Positions 10,371 through 22,799 of a stretch of DNA of 64,000 nucleotides are shown here, in pieces. The first letter of the stretch is position 1. Each line of letters starts with the position of its first letter. The translations under genes were made by a program, and so were the position numbers. The notes beneath the pieces were generated by a model. That model was given only the letters and a program-made list of their open reading frames with translations, was not told the origin of the DNA and did no database searches. Source of the DNA: Podarcis raffonei (Eukaryota; Chordata; Lepidosauria; Squamata; Lacertidae); the NCBI RefSeq assembly GCF_027172205.1, contig NC_070603.1, positions 7,552,501 to 7,616,500 of the forward strand, read 5' to 3'.

Positions 10371-11880
10371 GCAATGTGGTGGGTTACTTATCATGCCCAG
10401 ATGATTCCAATGACGGCCACACAATTTGCTACAATGCTGTAGAAAGCTGAGAAGTAACATCCAGCCATTGCAAAGGAAACAGTGTGAGTCATTTGAGTTT
10501 AAACAGTAACCAACTGACACGGTTCTCCACTTGCCACACTCACCAACAAACCAATAATAGAGTATAAGTGTCTGGCAAACATTGTTATGCACTGGGTGTG
10601 ATGTTTGTGCATGGAAGTATGAATCTTGGCGCTGCCTCTAGCCAAAATTCAGGTTTGCCCAGTGCAATGGTTTATAATTGCTATTCCAGGAGGGGCAGGA
10701 TGCTTAATCTCCTTGGCCCATCAGCCAGAGTTTACTAAGACTTCCCCCGTCAAGCAAGGTGTCTGAGTCATGGGTGGCTATACCCCCCCATCTAGTTCTG
10801 CCAGCTGCCTTTGACTACCACTACCATTGCTGAGCATTGTCTGAGAAAGGAGAAGCAATTGGCTGTTGCCAGAAGAGCCAAGTGTGGAAAGCTGCATAAA
10901 TTCATGATAGCACACTTTCCTTTCCTTTCCTTGACTTCTACCCATTTCCACATTTCAAAAGCCACTCACCAGGTGGTAGCTTCCTGGCAGGTGGTTCACT
11001 GTTGCTTACTGAGAGGAAGGGGCAAGGCAGTGGGGAGGTTGGCACGCTGCAAACACACAGCTAGCAGTGCTGGATTGTCTCTGCTGGTGTGTTTTCACCA
11101 TGCTGACCTCCACCTCACCCCTCTCACTCCCTGTAAACAACAGTTCCCCACCTGCTGGGAAGCGAGTGTAGCAGCTCTGCCCACCAGCCGATGAACTGTT
11201 TCTGCCTCAATCCAAGTTTCCCTCTGCCCATTTTATTATTATGAAAGAGAACTCATTTGTTGGAGCAAGATGCCATTTTCATTTACGGGTGGCTGGACTG
11301 CTGACAACAGATCCACATATCATTATTTATTTGGTCCCACCTTACAAACATTTGTCAGCAGGGGAGCTGTGTTTTTTTGCCCCTGTTGTGTTGACTGTAG
11401 TTCTATAACTTGAAAGGATTGTTGTGGGTGGTTTGCCAACTGTCATTTCTGTAACATTTCTGTAACATTATGAGTTGTTCATTGTCAGTAAATAAGAATT
11501 CGGGGAAATAATATATAAAATGTATGAAGAGCAAGAACTTTGGCGCATTGTGAAGTAAACATGTAGCACAATAGTTGGGAGGTTCTGAGATGGTAACCTC
11601 AATGTCCCAACTTCACTATGGCCAGAGGATGTCCATGTGCTACTTTGCTCCTCCACCCGTTGAGGTGGCACAGGCACAATCTGATTCAGGAAAGACAAAA
11701 CAAAGTACTTATTCATGGAGTGCATAATTAACTTAATTGAATTTGGTCATAATCATTACCCTACATGGTGATGTTTTGGTTTTTTAAGCACTAGACAAAT
11801 TAATAGAGGTTAGTCCTGTCAGCAGCTACTAGCCAAGACAACAACATTAAATCTCAATGTATAAAGGCAATATGTCTCTG
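10371..11880. other. Aquaporin 3' flank, unassigned
   Basis: This should contain the aquaporin 3' UTR. I see no AATAAA close to the stop codon and cannot place the polyadenylation site. No other gene is supported. Confidence 0.45.
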
Positions 11881-12008
11881 AATTAAGGTTACCAGACGTC
11901 CCCGCTTCCTGAAGACAGTCCCTGGATTTACAAATCAGTCCCCATAGAAAACCCATTGAAGTTGAAAAGTGTCCCCGGATTCATTGAAAAAAAAATCTGG
12001 TAACCTTA
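11881..12008. repeat. Inverted-repeat MITE (aaggttaccaga type)
   Basis: Left end 'taaggttaccagacgtcccc' is mirrored by right end 'tctggtaacctta'. A second copy of the family lies at 34048-34185 in the opposite orientation. Confidence 0.7.
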
Positions 12009-12199
12009 CTCTGAATACATTTGGGAACAGGAGGAGAGTATGGACTGTGTTCTTTAAAAACCCCTCAAATGACAGTAGGATATCAAGGCAAAAGTTTGCA
12101 AAACATGGACAGTTTATGGGGAGCTGCCGAACCTTTTGCAGTATTTCAGCACAACACTTTTCGGAAACTCCATGAATATTCTGTGAACACTACTCAAAA

Positions 12200-13350
12200 T
12201 CATTGATGGGGACAAAGTTGAACCAAAGTATTTAATCAAAGTGATTTAAAATGGATTTGTCCCTCAATATGTCAGAATACTGAAAATAATTTATGATATT
12301 GCATCTGGTACAATTTGGATAAATAATACAGATTCACAAAAATATCAACTTAGCCACAGGACAAAACAAGATTGCCCATTATCAAATTTACCATTTGCTT
12401 TTATTTTAGAACCTCTGGCAATAAGATATGCAAATTCTGACAGGAAATGGTGAGAATACATTCTGGGACTTTATGCTGATGATATTGTTTTATGTACATT
12501 AGACCCAGTTTATGCAGGGAAGTTATTATGTATAGAATTGAAGACCTTTTTCAATATCTCTGGACTTAAGGTAATTCTTCAAAAATCAGAAATAACGTTC
12601 TTTCATACTCCCCCACAACTTTAGGAAACTTTAGCCAAAATATTCCAAATCCCAAAAGCTAGTAAAAGCTTCAGATACTTAGGCATTCAGATTACCCATA
12701 ATTTAAACAAAATATATCAGATAAATTATAGCAAAGTAAAGAAAACAATAAATATGGACATATGATGCTGGAACAAAATACAATTTTCTATCATAGACCA
12801 ACTGGCTGTAACTAAAATAATGCTTGTTCCAAAATTATTATTTTTATTTCAAATGTTACCAGTTTGGATCCCACCAGCCCATATGCCCAAATGCTAAAGA
12901 AAACTTAACAAATTCATATTTCAAGCAGCCAAACCACACATTAAAAAATATTTGCTGTTGGAGGATGAGGACTCCAAAGCTAAAGAGCTATTACAATGCA
13001 TATCGACTCCGCAACATTGACAGACCTAATGTCTGGCAATAAGGGAAATCAATGGAGCGCCTTAGAGAACTTGTAAATAGATGGCGTCCCTATGAAAGTA
13101 ATATTTTCAAAAATAAATTACCGTAATTCCACTCTTTGATTCCACTCTTTGATTACAGGGCAGACAGTCCCTCTGACTCCAGAACTGGCTCCAAATTTGT
13201 ATAGTTAGGATATGTTGCAAATTAAAGAACCCATAACACATATATTAATGACTGCAAGAACAACTACTGCCAGGACATGGAAATCACTTCATTATTAATT
13301 ATGAACCAACGGTGTAATGCAATTTGGTAAACAGCACATTTGGAAAAACC
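12200..13350 (+). mobile_element. L1-type LINE, reverse transcriptase and downstream part
   Basis: Translations give GFVPQYVRILKIIYDIASGT, then QDCPLSNLPFAFILEPLAIR, the L1 reverse transcriptase block (family form: RQGCPLSPLLFALILEPLA). Further on, SKSFRYLGIQITHN fits the L1 YLGI motif. The copy is crossed by stops and frameshifts and lacks the expected YADD in clean form. Confidence 0.8.
13140..13165 (+). repeat. 13-bp tandem duplication
   Basis: 'ttccactctttga' occurs twice in direct succession around 13126-13152. Confidence 0.6.
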
Positions 13351-13805
13351 AACACAAAAATTAAAAGTAGCAAGAGGCCAAAAGAAACATGACAATTTTT
13401 ATGCAATCTGGTGTGACTTGGTTGATTACATAAAAGAAGAGGCATGTGGCATAACGGTATAAATAGTGTGCATGAGGTACATATTTTATTTTATTTCTCC
13501 CTCCCTCCCGTTTCCTATAAATTCTGATTGCGTATTGATACAAAATACCTTTTCTTATGGTTACAAATCTAAGCAATACACATTACCATACATAATTTCA
13601 TATCTGCAGTAACTGATAATTTTGGTATAAATATTTGACACAACGTTGTCAATATATTCAGAAATGTTTATCTGAGTATTCATTGCTGTTTTATTTTTAT
13701 TACTATGTAATCGTTGCATGTCATGTGTTCTAATGAAAAGAAAGATATTTCTCAATGCAGCTATGTTGAGCAGTTTAAAGATGAAAATGAATAAAGACTA
13801 CAGTA

Positions 13806-13822
13806 CACACACACACACACAA
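13806..13822 (+). repeat. (CA)n microsatellite
   Basis: About eight CA units. Confidence 0.8.
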
Positions 13823-13905
13823 AATCATTGGGTCCAAAGTTATAAATATACAACGAGGGCAGAGGACCTTTGGACTGCCTGGTGGTGTTGGACGGTAACT
13901 TCTAT

Positions 13906-13983
13906 TTTTTTTAATGATATTTATTAAGATTTTCCACCATAGTACAATAAAAAATCGAAAAAGAGAAAAAACAAAAAGGCCCA
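13906..13983 (-). mobile_element. Very short 5'-truncated LINE insertion with 19-bp target duplication
   Basis: A 78-base insert starting with a T run is flanked on both sides by the identical 19-mer gttggacggtaacttctat (13887-13905 and 13984-14002). Poly(T) first on + means the element is on -. The content (tttattaagattttccacc) is L1-tail-like. Perfect repeats argue for a fairly young event. Confidence 0.75.
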
Positions 13984-14644
13984 GTTGGACGGTAACTTCT
14001 ATCAGCCTTGAACATTGGCCATGCTGGCTGGAGCTGATTCAAGATGTAGTTCAGCAACAGCGGGAGTGCTAAAGGTTCCCCATCCCTGTTCTAGGGATGC
14101 CACGATCATGTCTAAATCTCTTCAAAGCAACTACCAGCCCTGTGTCCATTTTTGCAGATGTCAGAGATTAGTGAAACTGCACCCAGTTTTACAAGGTCTC
14201 CACATATCATGCAAAGGCTTGTGATACATGATGCTCACTCACTCTCCTCCTAGAGGAGATACGGATGTGCATCACACACACATACACACACATGTCTGCA
14301 TGAAGAAGACCCACAATCCAGCCAGGCATTCACAATATAGAAGAGGCCATGAAAAAAGTACGGAGCCAACCTCTTTCCTCTAAGTCTGCTCATCGAAAGA
14401 TAATGATGAGATCGCTGCTCCCTCAACACTAATCACCACCCACACATGGTACTTCTATGCTCCCTAAACCCCAGCAGCACTTTACCTTTGCCAGCCATTT
14501 CAAAACCATGACTCAGTCTCTTTAATGGAGCACAAACTTATTAGAAGTCAGTGCATGTATCATGGTAAGTGGTGCAGTTTTAGCTCGAGGCATTTGCTAA
14601 GCCTTCCATATTATTCCGTACTGTTCCAATCAAATGACTAGATT

Positions 14645-14720
14645 CCGGTTGCAGTCCTAAACTCAATTACCCCAGAGTAAGTCCCATTGTACCGAATGGA
14701 ATTTATTTCTGGTAAATCAC
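14645..14720. repeat. Short self-complementary repeat (cccattg... type)
   Basis: 'ggttgcagtcctaaactcaa' to 'agtaagtcccattgtaccga' and 'atggaatttatttctggt', the same family as at 6533. Confidence 0.5.
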
Positions 14721-14800
14721 CATAGGGGATTCACACATTACATCCAACACGTGTACCATCTGTGTACCTGTGTACACTAACAGTGGAGCCATACAGTTAT

Positions 14801-14940
14801 GCAGGCATAGGCAAACTCCAGCCCTCCAGATGTTTGGGACTACAATTCCCATCATCCCTAGCTAAGAGGACCGGTGGTCAGGGATGATGGGAATTGTAGT
14901 CCCAAACATCTTGAGGGCAGGAGTTTGCCTATGCCTGCAC
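14801..14940. repeat. Near-perfect hairpin MITE
   Basis: Left arm 'gcaggcataggcaaactcca' and right arm 'ggagtttgcctatgcctgca' are inverted matches; inside, 'gggactacaattcccatcat' faces 'atgatgggaattgtagtccc'. A single strand would fold into a hairpin of nearly the full 140 bases. Confidence 0.85.
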
Positions 14941-15191
14941 TTATGTAAGTAATTCACGGGGAATGATCCATGAGTGTACAATCTGCATAGACAATAGCTG
15001 AGATGTACAAATGACAGTTCTTTCACATAAACACTTTTAGAGTCAAGTCGCACCTATAGTCAGTGTAATAGTAACTTACTTATACTGTATGCTATTATAC
15101 CCTCCTCATTTGGCCAATACGTCCATTTCGGAAGGAAGCCTTCTTGGACCTGCTTGTTATCTATGATGCCACCCTCTTGGCCATGCTGGTA

Positions 15192-15430
15192 CAGTGGTAC
15201 CTCAGGTTACAGATGCTTCAGGTTACAGACGCTTCAGGTTACAGACTCCGCTAACCCAAAAATAGTACTTCGGGGTAAGAACTTTGCTTCAGGATGAGAA
15301 CAGAAATCGCGCGGCAGCAGAGCAGCAGCGGGAGGCCCCATTAGCTAAAGTGGTACCTCAGATTAAGAACAGTTTCAGGTTAAGAACTGACCTCCAGAAC
15401 GAATTAAGTTCTTAACCAGAGGTACCACTG
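15192..15430 (+). mobile_element. Tigger-like (Tc1/mariner) MITE
   Basis: Ends 'cagtggtacctcaggttaca' and 'ttaaccagaggtaccactg' are terminal inverted repeats next to a TA on the left. Internal text 'agactccgctaacccaaaaa' and 'gcttcaggatgagaacagaa' recurs at 53192 and 53482. Confidence 0.8.
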
Positions 15431-15821
15431 TCTATTTCCTGAGCTGTAGGTTACATTGTAACTGAGCTTCTAATATTGTGGCTTTGGACAACTCTCAAAC
15501 ATACTGAAGAGATCAGATCCTCTCCATTTTCCTGCCCAACCTTCTTTAGCCAGTCTACTCATTTTGGGGGAGTTTCCTCTTATGAAGTCAAATGTGCAAC
15601 ACATTGGTGGGGGTAGGAAATAATGCAAATATATTTCACACCCGGCAACCAATGCGCCCCTTTGGTTTCAGATAGTACATGGGTAGACGAGTCTGGGGCA
15701 CAAATTTTCATGGCCCTTTGACGGCTATAGTGGCTCATTTACCAGAAGTAATGTATTTAGTGTTAACTCTGGAAGTGTATCCTCGATTCTGACCAACCTA
15801 GGCCTCGTGACATATATTTTG

Positions 15822-15885
15822 CTCTTTAATTAACTAGGTGGTTTGAGTATCCCAGTGCAATTTAATTAACTAGGTGGTTTTCCTT
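15822..15885 (+). repeat. Interrupted direct repeat
   Basis: 'ttaattaactaggtggttt' occurs twice, about 36 bases apart. Confidence 0.7.
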
Positions 15886-16594
15886 TCTGCTCTTCTCCTA
15901 GCCTGCGGGTACATGTGAGTCATCTGCCAGGAAGACTAGTTCTAATTTGACTTCTCCCACAGTGTGGCCAGGCTTCAAAGGAATAATGTGAGCAGGAAAG
16001 AGCTGGATGTGTACAACCTAAAAGCGCTGCACGCAGTTTGAAGGGATGCTTTTGGTTGTCTCTGGCTTTCTGCTTGGGGACCAGACTTAGGATCTGCAGC
16101 CTACAGAGATGTTTCATTAAAGCCTTAGTAAAAGCTTTGATTCCTTTAATAAGGTGTGTGGAAGAGGAAACGTAACAATGCATTTCGTGCCATCAGGCAT
16201 TCCCTCCTAGGCCACAAAACTGTTATGTAATCCCATCCCCTTCACTTTTTAAATATATTTATAATTCCCTCCCCCTGCCCCAGAAGGCTCAGAAAACTCA
16301 TGCAGCTTACCTGGGTCTCTGCAGTCTCTCTCCTGTTAAGGCGGCCTCCTAGCCAGGCAGTAACTAGTTTTAGCAATGCAACAGCATCACCTGCCCTCGG
16401 AGCATTATCTGAGTGCTGATGAGGAAATTTCTTAATCTTCTACAGAATTATTAAAGGCACAGGCTCACCATCCCTGGGCCAAAGGGTAGAGAGATCTGGG
16501 AGACATCTCTTCCCTAGATTCTTTGAGCTACCCATGTTCTCTTGTTTCCAGCTCCTTCCCTGAAAAAATGGGAAACAGAGTAACTGATGTAAAC
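15886..16594. other. Unassigned DNA
   Basis: No gene or clear repeat is seen. Confidence 0.4.
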
Positions 16595-16846
16595 CAAGGG
16601 TAGGCAACCAAAGGCCCGGGGGGCCAGATGTGGCCCAATCGCCTTCTCAATCCGGCCCGTGGATGGTCCAGGAATCAGCGTGTTTTTACATGAGTAGAAT
16701 GTGTCCTTTTGTTTAAAATGCATCTCTGGGTTATTTGTGGGGCATAGGAATTCATTCATATATATTTTTCAAAATATAGTCCGGCCCACCACATGGTCTG
16801 AGGGATGGTGGACCATCCCATGGCCGGAAAAGGTTTTTGACCTCTG
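16595..16846 (+). mobile_element. hAT-type MITE, copy 2
   Basis: Starts 'caagggtaggcaaccaaagg' and matches copy 1 at 8056 throughout. It is flanked by the exact 8-bp direct repeat atgtaaac (16587-16594 and 16847-16854), the target duplication size expected of hAT transposons. Confidence 0.85.
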
Positions 16847-16889
16847 ATGTAAACCATTATAAAGATGATAATGACATTTGCAAATTAAA

Positions 16890-18400
16890 AGTGTTTAAGA
16901 TATATAAAGCACTTGGGCTGATTAAAGAAATCTCAGTTTATTAACCATACAAGTTTTTGGTCAACTAGTCAATTAATTCATCATGCAAATCTGCATAAAT
17001 TTACATATTAGTGAACCCACATAGAAGAAGAACAAGAAGAGCAGCAGACTTTTACTTGTTTTTGGATCAAAAGCGAGGAATCTTTTTAAGACCAAGGGCC
17101 ACATTTCCTCATGGGACCCCTTCCAGGCCAGTAGTGGATGGGGCCAGAAGCAAAAGTGGGTGGGTCAATGGATATGACTGTTTCCTTCACGCAGTAAACT
17201 AAACTATGGCCATGTAGAAACATAGGTTTCTATGCTCTCCACTCTACATACGTACTCACATATCTTCCACCAAGCCATGCTAAAGGTCTAATAAGAATTC
17301 ATACAGGATTTATACAGTCCAGCCAGGCAAAAGCACTCACAGTGGGCATGGGGCATGTCTGGTTTGTCTCCTGAGGGCAAAACAGAAAGGCTGGGAGGGC
17401 AAAATGTATGGTAGCTCCCAGTCCTGGAGTTCCCCAAACACACAACATCTTAGAAGCACACAATATCTTAGAAGAAGTCTTCCATTATGTGTGCCAGAGA
17501 AATGGAAATACATTTTTCTTAGGGTGGCAACCTACCATTTAGGTAAGTTCCTGTATTAAAATAAGGAACCAGTGTCTTAACCTCTGTTTCCTGATTAACC
17601 AAGGGCACCTGTTTAGTCAATCAGAAGTATTTTAATCCATTATCTTGTCTGATTAATCAGTTATAGTTTGAAGCCACAAACAGATGGACAGATACAGAAA
17701 GAGGTATGTAAGGCCTATGGCTGTGGAGAAAGAGGACAGGCTATATTATACACACATGTGGAAAATGCCTGTCATATGGGACAGGCTGGAAGGGTATGGA
17801 TCTCTGTATCTTCTGAGCTCACTGCTGCAAAGCACTGTTCTGTATCAGGGATTCTTAACACTCCTTTTCACAAAATCCAGATGTGTGCCATTTTCTGTGC
17901 CACTCACATGTTCATGCAGGGAACATCATCGTTATAATTTTTCCTGACACAAACAAGGTACATGGGTGATTTAGTGTTGTAGAAGACAGCTGGGATGTAC
18001 TGAGCACACTGTGAGCTGTTAAACTGGGAGGTGTCAAGGAGCAATTTTGTGGGACTGAATTCTGTCCAGCAGGATCTGAGCTCAAGAGTACTCTCCCTCC
18101 CTCGGCAGTTTCTGGCAATTCGTATTCAGAAGCATACCGGCCATAATATGGGGAAAATATTCAACTCTAATGATTGAAGGTTGAGCATGGACTCAGCTGG
18201 AAAGACTGGCTTACTATAGCAACAGCAGAGAGGTGTCTTGCAACATGTTGGCCTGATGTCAAATGTAATAATGCTGTTGACATATCTTTTCAGCCCAAAT
18301 AGAGTTATACACCTGCTCTGGGCTATCTGTATTAATTAAAATCCCTGGAAAGGACACATAAATCAAAAGCAATTGAATTGAATCATCTATGGTACATCAT
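16890..18400. other. Unassigned intergenic DNA
   Basis: No gene is supported. Frames in 17668-17947 are open by chance; they overlap each other and show no family signature. Confidence 0.4.
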
Positions 18401-18404
18401 CATT

Positions 18405-18776
18405 CACTGTGGGTTCAGGCACAGTTGAGCCATGTGTGGTGGGACTAAGGCATGGTGAAATTGCAATGAACACAATTACAATACAACCCCCATTGTTCAG
18501 CCCAGACACCGAGGGCCTTCTGGCAGTTCCCTCCCTGCAAGAAGTGAGGCTACAGGGAACAAGGCAGAGGGCCTTCTTGGTGGTGGCGCCCACCTTGTGG
18601 AACGCCCTCACATCAGATGTCAAGGATATAAACAACTATCTGACTTTTAGAAGACATCTGAAGGCAGCCCTGTTTGGGGAAGTTTTTAATGTTTGAAGTT
18701 TTATTCTGCTTTTAGGCCTCTGTTGGGAGCTGCCCAGAGTGGCTGGGGAAACCCAGCCAGATGGGCAGGGTATAAA

Positions 18777-18822
<46 letters not shown>
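18405..18822 (+). mobile_element. CR1/L2-clade LINE, 3' end with (ATT)n tail
   Basis: The frame at 18520-18696 reads RAFLVVAPTLWNALTSDVK then FRRHLKAALF, the C-terminal region that follows the reverse transcriptase in CR1/L2 LINEs (family form: RAFSVVAPRLWNSLP...FRRxLKTHLF). Downstream 'ggctggggaaacccagccag' and 'gatgggcagggtataaatat' lead into an (ATT)n tail at 18778-18821. Confidence 0.8.
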
Positions 18823-18823
<1 letters not shown>

Positions 18824-19079
18824 ATTACAGATGTCAGCAGGTTTTGGCACAGGCATTGGGTGTATATCCAGTATCAACCAACCCGCTGCTGGTTGATTAT
18901 CTGGCAGATTAATCAAGGTTAAGAACCATCCTATGGCATTCATCAAATTGGGGCAACACCCCAAGATCACCATTTTGTGAGTGCTTTAGCCCATAAGCCC
19001 CTGTCTGGGCATCTGGACAGAAGCTCCTCCCCCTGAATCCCCTTAACAGGACACCTTGATTCCTTGGTACAGCGCCCCG

Positions 19080-20520
19080 TTATCAAATATGATTCCAGGG
19101 TGCTAAATCACCCCAGCCTCCCAGTTGCGACATCATGTGCTGCATTGCCCCGTGTAGTTTCTTCCATGCATGGTTGACTTGTACTACTTCCTTGGCTCCC
19201 CAACAGTTCTGCCATTCCAGAGGTTCTGACCGCACCATTGTCACTAGTGAGTGTGTTACGTACAGTGCCTCAAGATCCACTGCTGCTGCAGTCGTGAGGT
19301 CAATGCCTTTCCGGCACTCCTGACTGAACGATCTGAGGATCCAGCAGGCCCACCACTGTGATGTGAGATGTCAGAAAAAGGCATCAAGCTGTCCCACATC
19401 ATACCACTCCAGCCAAGCCATGTTAAATGTCCAAACCAGGGTGTTGGCCCCACCATGTCAATTTACAACATAGCAGTGCCCAATGCCCAATGCTGTGGCC
19501 TCAAATCCACACTCCCTTGTGTGCCGCACCAGAAACAAGGCCATCAACAGGAAGTATTGAGGCTATTTCAGATCTAATCTAACTCTTGTAGGTGGAGGAA
19601 TGCCAACAGCCTCCATCTGAAAGCTGTGGTGGCTGCCCCACTGTGGAACAAATGGGCAGCATAATCCATGGGGTTATCACTGCAAGTGAGGAGAGCCTTC
19701 CTTAGAACTCCTGTGAATTGACTCTTTGTTAAACGAGCTCCATTGGTGTGGATGAGGCAGGGCCTGTGGGCCTTCTGGCCAGAAACCACTTGGTGTTGAC
19801 CACAGGGCAAGCTTCAGCATGAGGAGAGGCTTTCATAGACAGCATGCCCCATGCCAAACTGGTTGGTCTTGGAAACCTGGATCCATACCCTCAGGGAAGT
19901 CGTAGCAACCTGTAGGTCACTTAGTAGGAGTAGGGACGGCAGGAGAGCTGGCCATGCACTCCCCAACTTGGAGAGCCCACCAAAATGAGAGGGAGCAGGC
20001 CACACAAAAAAGCTTGGTCTCATATTCTGACCAGCAGATGGTGTCCAGTACTCCCCATATGTCCCTAAAGAGGTCACATGTAATTGGTCTCCTAGTGTCT
20101 GGGGCTGGAGAGTGGTACCACTGCCAACCCTTGAGCAGCCTGACTACATGGAAGTAGTTTCAGAGGGCAGGTCTTGATGGCTAACCCTAGTTCCTTAAGA
20201 GAGACAAGGTATTGCAGAACATCCTCGTCCTATGTGACCCAGGCCTGCCCCACGTGCAGCCTAAATGTTTCAAAGGAAGCCCAAGCCCTGGATTATGGGT
20301 TGTAATACTCCCTGCATCATGGTGTGCTTCCAAGTGCCCACAGATCCACGGGAAAAGGCTCTGGCTCCAGCTGAGCCCTGAGTGCCAGAGCCCGAAAGTG
20401 ATCCTTCTGAAACTGAGACAGAGCATCCGCTATGCTGTTATCGAGGCGTGGAACAAAACTGGCTGAAAAGGAGATGTTAGCCAGCAAACACTGAACCCCT
20501 TGAATCTAGTCAAGCGCAGT
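19080..20520 (-). mobile_element. DIRS/Ngaro-type tyrosine-recombinase retroelement, fossil
   Basis: On the - strand the piece at 19574-19810 has the tyrosine recombinase signature HxxR-region form seen in DIRS/Ngaro elements (HSGAATTAFRW corresponding to HSFRIGAAT). Further downstream on - (19256-19456), LTWLGWSGMMWD resembles the SGNH-hydrolase-like part that Ngaro elements carry. Only the 3' portion is present, it is broken in several places, and it is old. Family call by motif memory; DIRS versus Ngaro is not settled. Confidence 0.6.
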
Positions 20521-20724
20521 GTGCGCCCAAAACATCACCATTAGCATTTCCATGTGTTGCCCTCTATAAAACCTATTGACACATACTTTCCTACACACTA
20601 ATCACACTATCATGCCTATAAAAATTAATAATGCAATAAACGTTAAGTGGTTATGAGTCAGACCAGACTCTAAGAACGAGAAATGTTTAGTAGTTCTGTG
20701 TTTCCTGCTCCATAACAAGTCACT

Positions 20725-20830
20725 TAGGCTGCACTCCTGTACACAATTACCTGGGAATAAGCACCATGGAAATTAAAGGGGCTTACTTCCGAGTAGACAG
20801 GTATAGGATTGTTATAGTGTTGTCCTGCTC
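20725..20830. repeat. Short self-complementary repeat
   Basis: 'ggctgcactcctgtacacaa' and 'ggggcttacttccgagtaga' then 'taggattg', same family as at 6533. Confidence 0.5.
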
Positions 20831-21628
20831 AGCACATTGAGCCCCCATCAAATGACAATGCTACAATGGCATTCCTCATCCCGATCCCCTGTAATTCACA
20901 TCTTACATCCAGCCATTTTAAACTTACTTAAAATCATGATGTATTCCATATCCTATCATCACGAAATGGTGGACTCACATTATTTGTGTTTACATTCACC
21001 AAATGTAATAAAACTATATCACTCTTTAATAAATTTATCTAATTTTGGTACAGTGTGCTACTCTGATTTCATGAGTTGATTTTTCCATATATGTTATATA
21101 CCATATCTGATCATACTAATAGCTTAAGGTTGCTTGCTTCAAATCTTTCCAAAACCAAAGATTACTGTCTGCTTCTTCCTCTTTAACCAGTTACAAGTCT
21201 ATAGCTCCCATGACTGCTAAATTTGCTCAGGAACCTTTGACAAGAAAATATGTCAAAAGCTGTTTTCAGAGTCCAAGTTGGTAATGTCTATGAGTTCCAC
21301 CTTATCCACATGCTTGCCATCATTTTCTATGAACTATGAAAGGTTACTAGGGAAAGGCTTGGCTTTGCGGAAGCCGTAATGATGGTGATTCTTCATTCTT
21401 CATTTATTTATTTGTGCGTCACTTCCCACATAATGTCCTGAAGACACTAACAGCAATAACAATAATTACAAATTAATAACTCAGTTTCCAAAACGTTATA
21501 CCAAAATAAAACCCTCACCTTCAACTGACCTGAGTTAGATATAAGTTGGGACCTTTTCAATCGTATCAGTAGCAATCAGTTGTACATGCCAATTTATCTC
21601 TACCCACAACTTTGGTAAAATAATATGC
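20831..21628. other. Unassigned intergenic DNA
   Basis: AT-rich, no gene or clear repeat. Confidence 0.4.
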
Positions 21629-21629
21629 A

Positions 21630-21712
21630 AGTTCATTTATTTAAAACATTTATACCCTGCCTTGCATAAGTGAGCCCAAGGCAACTGACAACCTAAGTTA
21701 AAACAATGACTT
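21630..21712 (-). mobile_element. CR1/L2-clade LINE tail fragment
   Basis: 'aacatttataccctgccttg' then 'gagcccaaggcaactgacaa' is the reverse complement of a typical LINE 3' end (ggtataaat after a gcgg-like word). Confidence 0.5.
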
Positions 21713-22109
21713 AAATGCATCTACGTGTCGGCATGTAAATGCGTCATGCAGCAATTTGGCAATGCCAGCTGAGCAGCAGGAATGAGAGGCCATGACTACT
21801 GAAGTATCAGGTCTTCTAACCTCTGCAGGGATGTGGAATGGTTTGATTAGGATGTCCAGCTTGCAGAGCCTGGGAGATCCAACTGGTTTCCAGAATGCCT
21901 TTGAGGGGTTTTCTGCTGGCTGTCCTGTTAAAGCCCCAGCTGGCTTCAGACGGGGGAAATGAGTCAAACCGTAATAATCATGAGAGCCCTCAGTAGCACG
22001 TTCCTGCCTCAGGAGCACCGCGCTGACTCTTTCTCTGTGATATGCTGGTCTTAGGAAGCCATGTGCAGGAAGTTATTTTGGTTTTTAACTTTAATGTAAG
22101 GGAGCACAT

Positions 22110-22210
22110 CCCACAATATTTATTTATTTGTTTTTGTTTGTTTTATATCCTGCCCTTGAACCTGAAGGTTCCCAGTGTGGCTTGCAACATATCAGAAAAA
22201 CACATAATCA
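22110..22210 (-). mobile_element. CR1/L2-clade LINE tail fragment
   Basis: 'tttgttttatatcctgccct' then 'ttcccagtgtggcttgcaac', again a LINE 3' end in reverse. Confidence 0.5.
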
Positions 22211-22275
22211 GCATAATAAGTTTTCATTAAAAATAAACCCTTTCTAAATAAACAAAACAGTGATTCAACATTCCA

Positions 22276-22318
22276 GGAGAGAGAGAGAGGGGGAGAGAGA
22301 GAGAGAGAGAGAGAGATG
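22276..22318 (+). repeat. (GA)n microsatellite
   Basis: About 20 GA units with a ggg interruption. Confidence 0.9.
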
Positions 22319-22765
22319 AGTACTTTTAATCAGTTGCCCCTATAAGCCTGAAGTAACAGAAACAGCTTACCCGGCTCTTAGCCGGATGTCTGGAACTTAT
22401 TAATGTAGAGGGAGCAGCAGTGTTTCCAGTGGGAGGGATTTCACATCTAATAAAGAAGGAACTACTGTAGTGAACTACAGATGCTGATGGAACCACAAGC
22501 AGATCTCAAGGTAGAGATTGACAATAGTGGAAAAGAAACCCTTCAATGCTTGGGACCCAAGTCATGTAGGGGTTTTATACATGATAACTGGCACCTGAAA
22601 TAGGGCCGAGTAGTGAACAGGCATCCAGTGACACATACATGCCATGAGGCCTGAAGTGCTAGTAGATTCTAAAATTCTGCTACTTCATTAAACTGTCTCA
22701 TTTGACATTCCTTTCTATACAATTTCCGTGGGGTTAGGCACATTACCTGTCTTATGAGAACTTTT

Positions 22766-22798
22766 GTTGTTTAGTCGTTTAGTCGTGTCCGATGTTTC
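22766..22798 (-). mobile_element. BovB LINE 3' end fragment
   Basis: 'ttgttgtttagtcgtttagt' and 'cgtgtccga' are the reverse complement of the BovB terminus. Confidence 0.7.
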
Positions 22799-22799
22799 T

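Noticed and set aside
19574-19810. Host recombinase gene
   Set aside because: The recombinase-like piece is part of a decayed DIRS/Ngaro-type element, with no exon structure.
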